Translations under genes and position numbers: made by a program
Source of the DNA: Haloarcula regularis
GTDB lineage: Archaea; Halobacteriota; Halobacteria; Halobacteriales; Haloarculaceae
Assembly: GCF_029338315.1 (NCBI RefSeq)
Contig: NZ_CP119794.1
Span: forward strand, 1,054,001 to 1,118,000
Reading direction: 5' to 3'
DNA length: 64,000 nt
Notes under the pieces: model-generated
Told to the model about the DNA's origin: nothing
Databases searched by the model: none
What the model saw: only the letters and a program-made list of their open reading frames with translations
Part shown: piece by piece, positions 9,604-18,271 of the stretch
Layout of the letters: each line of letters starts with the position of its first letter
Position numbering within the stretch: position 1 is the first letter of the stretch

Positions 9604-10854
9604 TCAGCCTCGCGCCGAGACTGATTCTCGCAGGGCCCACACGTCCGTCGTCGGGTCCAGCCGCGTGGGTTCTGCGCCGCGCTCGGTGAGGATGCCCGCG
9701 TGGTACAGCATCGCCTTCAGCTGGAAGACCGTCGGCGAGTGATAGACCTCGCCGTCGACGAGCGCGTCGGACCGGAGGTCGCCCTCGGCCGTCAGCACCC
9801 GTTCGCGGGCGCGGTCCGTGCCCCGAACGAACAGCTCGACCGTGAACGTCGGGTGCTGGACGTGGAGCCACTCGACGAACTCGACCAGCGAGGGGGTCGG
9901 AAAGCCGTCGTCGTGGAGTTGCTGGAGTTCCTCGACGAGCAACCGCGTGGCCGGATACGCAAAGACGACGCGCCGGGTCAGCTCACCCCAGGCCGGCGCG
10001 GCCTCGATGAACCGAGCGCGGGACCCCGACCACTGGGCGAACACGTCGAGCGCCGCGTCGACCGAGTCGTGTCGCCTGCGCGCAAAGCGGACGACCTCGT
10101 TCCCGAGCGAGGTGAGCCGGATGGACGAGCGGTCGTCATCGACCAGGCCGAGGAAGACGGCACCGTCGACGGCGGCGTCGACGGCCTCGACGACCCTGTC
10201 CGCGACGAGTGACCGCGTATCGCCGCCGTGGGCCACCGCAATCGGGACCGCGAGGTAGTTCTTCGGGTGGTTCAGGCCGAAACTCCGGTCGGTGACGCCC
10301 TGTGCGCTGGCCTGGAACCGGAGCGCCGACGCCTCGTCAGTGGCCCGTGCACCGACGACCCGCGGTCGTTCGAGCACCCGGAGGGAGTCGCCGGTGCCGA
10401 CGCCGAGGACGCCGACGTTGAGCTCCCGCGCCAGCGTCCGGGCCGACCGGGATATCGCACCGGTCGGCGCGGCGACGTAGGCGACGTTCGCTTCGTTGAG
10501 GCGGTCGTGTGCCTGTATCACCCCGCGTTCGACGTCGACCCGACCCCCGCTCGTGTGGCCCTTGGCCTCGACGGCGACCAGTGGCGGGTCGTCCCCGAGC
10601 CGGTCCACGGCGAGCAGGTCGGCGTCGAGCTGGCCGACGGCGACGAGGTCCGGGTAGCCCGACCCGACCTGAACGTGGTTGAACGGGGCCAGCGCGTCCC
10701 GCGTCTCGGCGGGAATCGGATAGTCCTCGAGCCACCGGTCCTGTGCGAACTGGGTGTCGGCGACGACGTAGGTACGCTCGTCGTCGCCCGGAAAGAGGTC
10801 CCGCTTGGCCCGTGCCAGGACCTGGGGCTCGGTCAGGCTCGCCGCCGTTGTCAT
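9604..10854 (-). CDS. Predicted PD-(D/E)XK nuclease-fold protein, function unknown
   Basis: A 416-residue protein. Near residues 65-105 it shows GYPDLVAVG followed by PLVAVEAKGH, the spacing and residues (D...ExK) of the restriction-endonuclease-like catalytic site. The rest reads as a helical and winged-helix-like region with PSLVEFVEWLH and YHSPTVFQLKAMLYHAG near the end. It may cut or bind DNA in repair, recombination or defence, but no partner gene is adjacent. ATG 10854 is preceded by a TTAACTAAA stretch about 55-60 bases upstream. Confidence 0.6.
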   Translation of the reverse strand: MTTAASLTEPQVLARAKRDLFPGDDERTYVVADTQFAQDRWLEDYPIPAETRDALAPFNHVQVGSGYPDLVAVGQLDADLLAVDRLGDDPPLVAVEAKGHTSGGRVDVERGVIQAHDRLNEANVAYVAAPTGAISRSARTLARELNVGVLGVGTGDSLRVLERPRVVGARATDEASALRFQASAQGVTDRSFGLNHPKNYLAVPIAVAHGGDTRSLVADRVVEAVDAAVDGAVFLGLVDDDRSSIRLTSLGNEVVRFARRRHDSVDAALDVFAQWSGSRARFIEAAPAWGELTRRVVFAYPATRLLVEELQQLHDDGFPTPSLVEFVEWLHVQHPTFTVELFVRGTDRARERVLTAEGDLRSDALVDGEVYHSPTVFQLKAMLYHAGILTERGAEPTRLDPTTDVWALRESVSARG

Positions 10855-10935
10855 ACGGGCCGTTGCGGGCCAGTCCTCAAGAATCCCCCACCTGGACTCA
10901 CGGCGGTGTTTAGTTAAGGGAGGATAGTCGCAAAC

Positions 10936-11393
10936 AGCCAGAAAGCCCCGGCTGTCATCGGGCGCTTCGCGCCCGATTGCTCGCGAGACCGAGGGTCTCG
11001 CCCTGGCTGAACTCGGGGGTGGTTCGAAAGAAGCTTCGCGTCTTTCGTCATCACGAAAGATCTCCGGTCTTTCGGCGACGTCGTCCGCCGTCCTCAGAAA
11101 TCGGAGATTTCTGATGGGCTGCGCAAGAGCTGCGCTCTTGCGAACGTCGTTCAGCCAGCCGCCCCTTTCAGTCCCGCCCGAAGGCGGGTGGTCAGCCGGC
11201 CTGGGTGGGACTGAAAGGGGCCGCGCTCTCAGCGAACCCCGGCGACGTCACCGAAAGACGCGGAGCGTCTTTCGAGATGATGAAAATCGCTGGCGGCGAT
11301 TTTCAGATCACAAGCACTGGACGGAGCGAACGAAGTGAGCGAAGGAAGCGCGCAGCGAGCCGCGGAAGCGGAGAGCGCGGGGGCTTTCTGGCT
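10936..11393. repeat. 458-bp hairpin-rich element bounded by 14-bp perfect inverted repeats (possible structured RNA or MITE-like element)
   Basis: AGCCAGAAAGCCCC at 10936-10949 is repeated exactly in inverted form at 11380-11393. Between them lie at least nine perfect stem-loops: 10957-10977 (9 bp), 10983-11001 (8), 11025-11047 (7), 11054-11074 (7), 11095-11113 (8), 11122-11142 (8), 11161-11221 (15-bp outer stem with an inner CCCGCC/GGCGGG hairpin), 11252-11274 (10) and 11281-11305 (10). Three stems share the arms CGAAAGA/TCTTTCG and several have three-base loops (GGA, GAG). A TATA-like TTTAGTTAAGG (10910-10920) would start transcription at the left end. No convincing protein is encoded and no target-site duplication is evident. 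This fills most of the 577-bp gap 10855-11431. Confidence 0.7.
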
Positions 11394-11431
11394 CTCTGAA
11401 CCGGGTGATGCTAAAAGAAACACTACCGCCC

Positions 11432-11812
11432 TCACCGACCTAGCAGCGACCGGATGCGCGCGAGCGGGCCGCCGGCCGGCGAGTCGTCCCGGGCGTCGAC
11501 CCCCGGCAGTGCCTCGGAGAGCGCGCTGACCTCGGCGTCGTCGAAGCGGGGATCGGACTCGGCGTCGTCGAGCCACCGGTCCCACTCGGCCGGCGAGAGC
11601 AGTCCCTCGGAGTCCGCGTCCCACTGGTCGACCAGGGCCTCGTGGTCCCGGAACGGGACGTTCATGCCGCTGTCGCCCCAGTACAGCGGCGCGAGTTCGA
11701 AGGCGTGGGACTCGCGGCCGACCCAGACGAGGCGGTAGGGGTAGCCGTTGTAGAGGAAGACGTCGTCGGGGCTCACGACGTCCCCGTTCGGGAGTTCGAG
11801 TGTGTCCGGCAT
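11432..11812 (-). CDS. Conserved haloarchaeal hypothetical protein
   Basis: A soluble, acidic protein of 126 residues that starts MPDTLELPNGDVVSPDDVF and contains aromatic-rich segments (YNGYPYRLVWVG, LAPLYWGDSG). I recognise no functional motif. Codon usage matches the neighbours and the ATG at 11812 is the only sensible start. It lies downstream of and in the same direction as phytoene synthase (97-base gap), so the two may be cotranscribed. Confidence 0.6.
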   Translation of the reverse strand: MPDTLELPNGDVVSPDDVFLYNGYPYRLVWVGRESHAFELAPLYWGDSGMNVPFRDHEALVDQWDADSEGLLSPAEWDRWLDDAESDPRFDDAEVSALSEALPGVDARDDSPAGGPLARIRSLLGR

Positions 11813-11908
11813 GGGTTCCAGTTGGGCCGGGAGACGGTTCAGTATTGCGCGTGGCCGAGGCTGACCGGTGAGCGAGCGGAGAAGGGGAATGTCGTGACGA
11901 CCGGTCGG

Positions 11909-12952
11909 TCAGTACTCGTGGAGGGCGGCTCCGGATGCGGCGCCGGAGGTCACCGAGCGCCGGTGCGGCGTCGCCGTCGAACTGCTGGCAGACGGCGTGG
12001 ACCTCCTCGCGCGTGATCTTGACGTTGCCCTCGCGGACGACGTCGGCCGGCCGGGTCCGCAGTTCGCGGATGGTCCCGACGGCGAGCAGGAAGGGAATCG
12101 CCCACGCCGAGAGCGTGTTGCCGCGGGTGATGGGCATCGCTTCGAGCCAGGCCTGTGCGCCGTCGAGGTACTGCTCGGCGCGTTCGGTGACCCGCTCGAT
12201 GACGGGGACGAGCGACTCGACGTTGGCCCCCTGACCCACGTCGCTGTGGTCCAGGCCCTGGGCGTCGAGCAGCTCCAGCGGGAGGTAGACGTTGTTCTCT
12301 TCCTCCATGTCCGTCGCGGCGTCTTTCGCGACGTTGACCAGCTGGAGCAGGAGGGCGAACGCTCGCGCGTTCTCCTCCATCCGGCGGGCCTGGTCCTCGC
12401 TGGCGGCGTGGGTCAGCAGACCGGTCACGAGGGTGCCGACGGTGCCGGCGGCGTACCAGCAGTACTCCTCGAGTTCTTCTAAGGTCTTGATGCGGAGGCC
12501 GCCGTCGTCGGCGTAGCGGTCGACGAACATCGCCATGCCGTCGACGAGTTCGCGGACTGGACCGCGGATGGTCTCCGTCGAGTCCCCTCGAGCTGGCGGA
12601 ACACGCGGACGACCCGCGGCGCTTCGTCGACGACCTCCCAGTCCGCGGACCGGGTCGCCGGCAACCACTCGTCGACCTTCGACCGGAAGGCCCGGACTGT
12701 CGTGTCCGAGGCGGGGTCGAGGACGCGGCTGTAGGTCCGCAGTAACTCCGCCTGGGCACCCGGCGGCACGTGCCCGGCGTCTTCTATCGTGTCGGCGACG
12801 CGACAGAGGAGATAGCCGACACAGATGTCCCGTGCCATCGGCTCGTCGAGTTCCGCGATTGTGAGACTAAACGTTCGCGAGACCCGGTGCACAGCGTCGT
12901 AACACCACTCGATGTCATCCTGTGCCGACCGGTCTGTTTGGTTCTGAGACAT
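11909..12952 (-). CDS. crtB: Phytoene/squalene synthase family protein, with apparent frameshifts
   Basis: This trans-isoprenyl diphosphate synthase (head-to-head) makes phytoene or squalene from two prenyl diphosphates for carotenoids. Family motifs are SRTFSLTI, the first Asp-rich segment (CRVADTIEDA), the second Asp-containing motif (LVNVAKDAATDMEEENNVYLP) and a central YCWYAAGTVG. The frame breaks at a run of four C (12584-12587): one more base joins VFRQLEGD to STETIRGPVREL. A second break near 11930-11950 hides the natural end, which then reads ALHEY followed by stop at 11909. ATG 12952 is preceded by a TATA-like CCTTTTTAG about 30 bases upstream. The breaks look like sequencing errors, since the protein is otherwise intact. 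Confidence 0.85.
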
Positions 12953-13054
12953 TCCCGACACCCGGCGTAAGGGTCACTGTGCTAAAAAGGATTGGCTATG
13001 GGCGACGCGCCCCGAAACAGCATCCCTAAATCGACGCCGGCCCAAGGCGGGACC

Positions 13055-13087
13055 ATGTCCGTCACAGACGGGGTGAGACGACGGTGA
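13055..13087 (+). other. Ten-codon minicistron overlapping the next gene
   Basis: An ATG at 13055 opens a reading frame of ten codons (MSVTDGVRRR) whose stop TGA overlaps the GTG start of the following small membrane-protein gene as GTGA. A TATA-like TAAATCG (about 13027-13033) lies at the right distance for a transcript that begins at this ATG. It may be a leader peptide that couples translation to the next gene, or chance. Confidence 0.3.
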
Positions 13088-13314
13088 ACGGGGCCCGTGC
13101 GTTCGTCGTCGGACTGACCATCGCCGCCGTCGTGGTTGTCCCCGGACTCGCGAACTGGTTCCTGGGTGCAGTGGGATACCCGACAGTCGGGAGCGCAGTC
13201 TGGGTGCTCGGCTACGGTCTGGGCGTCCTGTTTATCTGGTACGAGTGGATACGCCCCCTCGACATCACCGCGCCCGAGGGCGTCTCCACGGACGAGGACG
13301 CGGCCGACGAGTGA
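13084..13314 (+). CDS. Small two-helix membrane protein
   Basis: A 76-residue protein with two hydrophobic segments (about residues 6-28 and 33-53), a WYEW motif just after the second, and an acidic C-terminus ending TDEDAADE. Function unknown. The GTG start overlaps the stop of a ten-codon reading frame whose ATG is placed for leaderless transcription, so translation may depend on coupling. It diverges from phytoene synthase, a typical neighbourhood of small haloarchaeal membrane proteins. Confidence 0.55.
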   Translation: MNGARAFVVGLTIAAVVVVPGLANWFLGAVGYPTVGSAVWVLGYGLGVLFIWYEWIRPLDITAPEGVSTDEDAADE

Positions 13315-13394
13315 GTAGCGTGTAGAAACAAACGGAATCAGTCACCAACGCGCATCTAACAACCCTTATTGCGCTCGTGGACGCACATCGGAGC

Positions 13395-14715
13395 ATGACT
13401 GACCGGTCACTCGACGAGGGCACGCCGGGCTACGGCGCCCGCGCCGGCTGGACGCGCGAACAGGCGAGTCGCATCGAACGGAGCGACGACACCGTCGCCC
13501 CGATCATCTACCCGCCCGAGGACGACCAGGTTCCCGAGGTACACATCTGGGACACCTGGTTCCTCCGGACCCGCGACGGGACGCTCGCCGAGGTAGACGG
13601 CCACCGCGTCTGTTTCTCCCTGACGGCGCCGTCGGACCTCCTGCCGGGCAAGCGCCACGACGTGGCGACCATCCGGTGTTTCTACTCCCCCGACGGGCGG
13701 ACCTGGCACGACGCCGGCCCCGTCTTCGAGGCGCCCCTCGGCCAGCGCCAGTGGGCCGGGTCGGCGCTGTACGACGGCGGCGACGTCTACGTCTACTACA
13801 CGGCCGCCGGCGAGGACGGCGCCGACGACCTGACCTACACCCAGCGCATCGTCGGCGCGAGCGGCGGGACCATCGACACGGGCGACGGCTTTTCGCTCGA
13901 AGGACCCTGGACCCACCACGAGCTCCTGTGCCCGGACGGCGAGCGCTACGAGCGCGAGGACCAGTCCCGCGGGATGATATACACGTTCCGCGACCCGTGG
14001 TTCTTCGAGGACCCCGCGACCGGCGAGACGTGCCTGCTGTTCGAGGCCAACACCCCGGTCCCGGAGGGCAGCGACGCCTGTGGCGGCGACCCGGCCCAGC
14101 AGGAGTTCAACGGGTCGATCGGCGTCGCCCGCTCGCCGTCGGGCGACCCACTGGAGTGGGAGCTGGCCGACCCGCTGCTGGACGCCGTCTGTGTCAACCA
14201 GGAGCTCGAACGCCCGCACGTCGTCTACAGGGACGGCCTGTACTACCTCTTTGTCTCCAGTCACCTCCACACCTTCGCGCCGGGCCTGGAGGGGTTCGAC
14301 GCCCTCTACGGGTTCGTCGCCGAGGAACTGCACGGCGACTACGTCCCGCTCAACGACTCCGGCCTGGTGGTCACGAACCCGGAGAACGCCCCGTTCCAGT
14401 CGTACTCCTGGATGGCGTTCCCACACGACGACGAGGTGCTGGTCCAGTCCTTTCAACTACTTCGACTTCGACGGCGGGACCCTCGACGAGATCGCACACC
14501 TGCCCGAGTCCGAGCAGATGCGTCGCTTCGGCGGGACGCTCGCGCCCACGATTCGCGTCGCCGTCGACGGGACCCGGACACGCATCCGCGGCACGCTCGG
14601 CCACTGGGAGATCCCGAAGGACGGCGAGGCGCTCCCGCCGACCGACAGCGAGCTGATTCGGCGCGGGCGGGGGCGTGACCGCGGCGGCTACGTCACTGGG
14701 ACCCGCGAGGACTGA
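13395..14715 (+). CDS. GH68 family fructosyltransferase (levansucrase-like), with apparent frameshift
   Basis: The protein has the GH68 five-bladed propeller motifs in order: HIWDTWF (nucleophile Asp, replacing the usual WDSW), QWAGSA, FRDPWF (the RDP transition-state stabiliser) and QELERPHV (acid/base Glu). Such enzymes split sucrose and build levan or fructo-oligosaccharides. No signal peptide is visible, as in other haloarchaeal GH68 enzymes, and export is unresolved. At 14450-14453 the frame breaks: TCCTTTCAAC has one T too many, and removing it gives VQSFNYFDFDGGTLDEIA and a natural end at 14715. ATG 13395 follows the TATA-like CCCTTATT. A GH32 enzyme lies 1 kb downstream. Confidence 0.85.
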
Positions 14716-14837
14716 CCGGGACGCCAGCAGTCACCTCGCTCGTGTCGGGCCGACGTGCTATCTGTGGTGACTGTTCGCTTCGTTGCGCAACACACCTTTA
14801 TCATTCCGGAATAACCTTGCGGGTACGACGGATATCC

Positions 14838-15761
14838 ATGAGTGAAGACTGGCCAGCGACGACGACCCACCCCCTCGTCGTCGTCGGCCACGGTGACGTG
14901 CGCTCGCTGACCGGGCCGCTCGAGTCCGTGCCGGATGTCACCGTCCGCGACGCGATGCCGGCGCCCGCGACCACCGGCGACGAGGCCGCCAGCGCGGCGG
15001 TGACGATGTTCGTCACCGACCTCACGGCGACCATCGCGCCGACGACGCGGGACCGGCTGGCCAGGCGGGACGGCCTCACGCTCTCGGTGGTCGCGGCCCC
15101 GGCGTCGGACGACAGTCTCGACGCGACGACGGCGCGGACCGCCCAGTGGCTCCGCGGGGCCGTCGACGCGATGGTCGTCGTCGAACCGGCTCACCACGAG
15201 TCCGGCGTCCGCCAGGTCGTGAGCACCTGTGCCGACATCATCTCGCGACCGGGCGTCATCAACCTCGACCTGGCCGACATCGGGACCGTGCTGGGCAGCG
15301 GCCGGGTGGCCGCCATCACCACCGGCGTCACGCCCGAGGCCGACGATATGGCCGCGACGGCGGTCAACGCCGTCGAGGAGGCCCTGAGCGCCCCGGCCGT
15401 CGACATCGGCGACTACACCGCCGTCCTCGTGAACCTGGTCGCCGGGAGCGAGCTGACGGTGAGCTCGGCCGTCGAGGCCGTCGACGGCATCCAGGCCTCG
15501 GTGCCCGACGACGCGCACCTCATCTGGGGCACCGCCGTCGACGACTCGCTGTCGGACGTCCACGCGCAGGTCGTCGCCGCCGGGAACGACTCGCCGACGT
15601 TCGACGCCATCGTCGAGCGGGCGAGCCACCCCGACCCCGGCCCGAACAACTGCCCCCGCTGTGGCGGGCACATCGCCGTCTACTCGCTGGGCGACCGCGA
15701 GACCCGCGCCTGCGAGGACTGTGGCTTCGCCGATACCCCCGGCGTGGGCACTCGGTCCTGA
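14838..15761 (+). CDS. Degenerate FtsZ/tubulin-like protein with C-terminal zinc ribbon
   Basis: About 307 residues. Residues ~125-260 align by eye with the FtsZ C-terminal domain: IISRPGVINLDLADIGTVL matches ITRPGLMNVDFADVRTVM of FtsZ, followed by VLVNLVAGSELTVSSAV and LIWGTAVDDSL. The N-terminal GTPase half is shortened. Where FtsZ has GGGTGTG this protein has VTDLTATI, so GTP binding is probably lost. The last 45 residues form a zinc ribbon (CPRCGG...CEDCG). It may regulate or cap tubulin-family polymers or bind nucleic acid; both are inference. It lies between the two fructan genes and converges on GH32 with a 7-base gap. ATG 14838 is the natural start. Confidence 0.7.
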   Translation: MSEDWPATTTHPLVVVGHGDVRSLTGPLESVPDVTVRDAMPAPATTGDEAASAAVTMFVTDLTATIAPTTRDRLARRDGLTLSVVAAPASDDSLDATTARTAQWLRGAVDAMVVVEPAHHESGVRQVVSTCADIISRPGVINLDLADIGTVLGSGRVAAITTGVTPEADDMAATAVNAVEEALSAPAVDIGDYTAVLVNLVAGSELTVSSAVEAVDGIQASVPDDAHLIWGTAVDDSLSDVHAQVVAAGNDSPTFDAIVERASHPDPGPNNCPRCGGHIAVYSLGDRETRACEDCGFADTPGVGTRS

Positions 15762-15768
15762 CCGCGCT

Positions 15769-17934
15769 TCAGTCCTCGGGCGGCGTCGTCCGGGCGGCCG
15801 TTCTGGCTTCGTCGTGCGCCCACATCGAGCCCATCTCCCAGAGGTCCAGCGACGCGACGGTCGCGCTGCCGCTGTCGGCGGTCAGCGAGACGCCCAGCGC
15901 GTCCTCGCGGGTCGGGTAGACCCTGGTCGTCAGGCAGTGGCGCTCGTTTGCGAACACCTCGACGACCGACCCGTCGACGAACACGCGCAGGGAGAGCGGC
16001 GCGTCGTAGGGCGTGACCCGCATCGTCTTGGTGTCGCTCGTGGCCTGCGGGTCGTGGCTGGCCGACGCCCGGTCGACCGTGATGTGACTGTCGCGCGTGT
16101 AGCGAATCGGCGTGTACTCCTCGCGGTCGGGCGTCTCCAGCACGGCGAGTTCGACGGCCTCGGCGTCCTCCAGACGGACCGTCGCGCGCAGTTCGAACGA
16201 GCGGCTCTCGGCGTCGAGGTCGACTCGCTCGCCGGCCTCGAGCCGGATCGCGTCGTGGTGGACGTTCTCGCCGCGCAGCTCGGTCAGTTCCGGCGCGGGG
16301 CGCTGACAGAGACCGCCGTCGTCGGCCAGTGACAGCTCGCGGGGGACCGACATCGCGCCCGACCACCCGGCGTCCCACTGGGCGCTCACGTCGCGGGCCT
16401 CGGGCAACCAGCCCCAGGTGAGGGTGCGGCCGTCGTCGGTCCACATCGACTGGGACGCGTAGTAGTCGCCGTGGTCGAGTCTGTCGCGCCGTTCGACGTC
16501 GAACTCGCCGTCCTCGTACTCCCCCACGAAGTAGACGACGTCCTCGTAGTTCGAGACGTGGAGCAGCTGCTTTGCGCCGAAGTCGAGCAGTTCCGGACAC
16601 TCCCAGACCGTCCCGTCGAGGTGCTCGTCACCGGTGAGAATCGGACCCTGGTACTCCCAGTCCCGGAGGTCCTCGGACTGATACAGCAAGACGGCGCCGC
16701 CGCCGTCCTGCATGCCCGCGCCGATGAGCTGGTTCCAGACGCCGTCGGCGCGCCAGACGCAGTGGTCGCGGAACTCCCCGTCCCAGTCCTCCGTCGAGAG
16801 GACCTGCGGTTCGAGGGGGACCTCCTCGATGATGGGGTTGTCCGGGTCCGTGACCCACGCGGAGAGGTCGTCGTCGGCCGCCGTGGCGATACAGGGCAGC
16901 TGGAGCGTGTCGCGGCCGCCGGTGTAGAGGATGGTCGGCGTCCCGTCGTCGTCGACGGCACACCCCGACCAGCAGCCGTCGCGGTCCGGGCCGTCGGGCG
17001 AAGGCGAGAGCGCGACCGGCCGGTCCACCCAGTGGACCAGGTCCTCGCTGACGGCGTGGCCCCAGTGGATGGTGCCGTGAAACGGCCCGGCCGGGTTGTA
17101 CTGGTAGAACAGGTGGTACGTGCCGTCCCAGTGGATGAGTCCGTTGGGGTCGTTGAGCCAGTTGGCCGGCGCGGTGAGGTGATACGAGGGCCGGTGTGGG
17201 TCGGCCGCGAGGCGGCCTCGCAGCGCCGTCATCCCCGCCGTGTCGCGCGGCCGGTCCGTGAGCGGGACCGTCTCGTCGCCGGCCAGAAAGGCGAGCGCGT
17301 CGGCGACGAGTCGCTCCCGGTTTCCCCGGCAGACGTCGTCGGTCGGCTGGCTGAAGGAGACCGACGAGCCGATTCCCAGCACGTCGCCCTCGCCCGGGTT
17401 CCAGGCGACCGTCGACAGTTGCGAGACGACGTCCGTGTCCCCCCGGACCGTGCTCGCGAGTACCGTCCCCTCGGCCGGTGCCATCCGCTCGTAGCGGGCG
17501 TAGGGCGTCGTCACGCCCGGCCCGCGCGTGTGGACCCGAAGGGTGTCGAACGCGTCCCTCACGGGGTGGTCGCGAAACAGGGTCTTCCAGAGGTGGCCGG
17601 CGGGTTCGGGCGTCTCCGCCCAGCCGACGGCGTCGGGGGCGACGGGGTCGAACCCCAGCGGCTCCACGGCGGCCATCGCGCCCAGCGTCAGCAACAGCGC
17701 GCCGCCGTCGCGGACGGAGGACGCGATGCGGTCGGTACCGGCTGCCGGCATCTGTGCCTCGTCGAGCGGGTCGTCCCGGTGCCACCAGAGGACGTCGTAG
17801 GCCGCCGGGTCGACGTCGGCGAGCGAGCGCCGGTCGACGTCGCCCATCGCCGAACGGCACCACTCGTACGCTCGCTCCTGCTCGTCGGAACAGGACCCGG
17901 CGTAGAGACAGCCGACACGTGGGGTGTCTGCCAT
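15769..17934 (-). CDS. GH32 beta-fructosidase with extra N-terminal domain
   Basis: 721 residues. The catalytic propeller starts near residue 240 with WLNDPNG (nucleophile Asp), then FRDHCVW (RDP motif with His in place of Pro) and WECPEL (acid/base Glu), followed by the beta-sandwich typical of GH32. It should release fructose from sucrose, levan or inulin. The first ~225 residues form a separate alpha/beta domain ([34 protein letters not shown]) resembling glutamine-amidotransferase-like or DUF4960 domains attached to some fructosidases. There is no signal peptide. ATG 17934 has a TATA box (TTTTATAATC, 17955-17964) at the right distance. Confidence 0.88.
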   Translation of the reverse strand: MADTPRVGCLYAGSCSDEQERAYEWCRSAMGDVDRRSLADVDPAAYDVLWWHRDDPLDEAQMPAAGTDRIASSVRDGGALLLTLGAMAAVEPLGFDPVAPDAVGWAETPEPAGHLWKTLFRDHPVRDAFDTLRVHTRGPGVTTPYARYERMAPAEGTVLASTVRGDTDVVSQLSTVAWNPGEGDVLGIGSSVSFSQPTDDVCRGNRERLVADALAFLAGDETVPLTDRPRDTAGMTALRGRLAADPHRPSYHLTAPANWLNDPNGLIHWDGTYHLFYQYNPAGPFHGTIHWGHAVSEDLVHWVDRPVALSPSPDGPDRDGCWSGCAVDDDGTPTILYTGGRDTLQLPCIATAADDDLSAWVTDPDNPIIEEVPLEPQVLSTEDWDGEFRDHCVWRADGVWNQLIGAGMQDGGGAVLLYQSEDLRDWEYQGPILTGDEHLDGTVWECPELLDFGAKQLLHVSNYEDVVYFVGEYEDGEFDVERRDRLDHGDYYASQSMWTDDGRTLTWGWLPEARDVSAQWDAGWSGAMSVPRELSLADDGGLCQRPAPELTELRGENVHHDAIRLEAGERVDLDAESRSFELRATVRLEDAEAVELAVLETPDREEYTPIRYTRDSHITVDRASASHDPQATSDTKTMRVTPYDAPLSLRVFVDGSVVEVFANERHCLTTRVYPTREDALGVSLTADSGSATVASLDLWEMGSMWAHDEARTAARTTPPED

Positions 17935-17980
17935 TGACGATACTCGTCACGCTCGATTATAAAAGGATTCGGCAATCGAT

Positions 17981-18034
17981 CTCGACCGTTTGTGACCGAA
18001 CGTGTAGGTTCGGTCGAACGGGCCGGCGGTCGAG
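17981..18034. promoter_or_regulatory. Nested inverted repeats upstream of the GH32 gene
   Basis: An outer pair CTCGACCG (17981-17988) / CGGTCGAG (18027-18034) encloses an inner perfect pair GACCGAAC (17994-18001) / GTTCGGTC (18008-18015) with a six-base loop. The structure lies 20-70 bases beyond the TATA box of the GH32 gene and just after the stop of the small zinc-ribbon gene. It could be a sugar-responsive operator for GH32 or a terminator of the upstream gene. Confidence 0.45.
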
Positions 18035-18055
18035 AAACAGAGCAGCGTTCTAGGG

Positions 18056-18193
18056 CTACGAGACGCGCGCGTGACGGGCGGCCGCCTTCCAGTCGATGAT
18101 GGTCTCGTGGCAGGCCGGGCAGACGAGTTCTGTCAGTTTCGTCGTCTCGTCGTTGTACGTCATTCTGGTGCCACAGTGCGGGCAGTTTGTCAT
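18056..18193 (-). CDS. Small zinc-finger protein, 45 residues
   Basis: A short reading frame translating to MTNCPHCGTRMTY... with CPHC and CPAC pairs separated by 19 residues, a compact zinc ribbon, and a basic tail (AAARHARVS). A TATA box (GTATATTTAAG, about 18224-18234) lies about 30 bases before the ATG at 18193, which strongly supports expression. Haloarchaea contain many such single-domain zinc proteins, some of which regulate gene expression. The specific role here is unknown. Confidence 0.7.
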   Translation of the reverse strand: MTNCPHCGTRMTYNDETTKLTELVCPACHETIIDWKAAARHARVS

Positions 18194-18271
18194 TACAGTT
18201 CGTTATAGATTCGGCACCCACTTAAATATACAGCCCCTACCTGGAATCGGCGGGAGAATCGCTGGCCGGCG

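Noticed and set aside
10936..11393. Hairpin-rich element as RNase P RNA or SRP RNA
   Set aside because: I looked for the archaeal RNase P core (GAGGAAAGTCC, ACAGAA) and the SRP GGAAG/GGTAAGC motifs and found none.
10936..11393. Hairpin-rich element as a CRISPR array
   Set aside because: The repeats are inverted stems of differing length, not equal direct repeats with unique spacers. No CRISPR array or cas gene appears in the window.
11114..11399. Short open frames inside the hairpin-rich element
   Set aside because: Their peptides only follow the inverted repeats, they overlap each other, and base composition follows structure and not codons.
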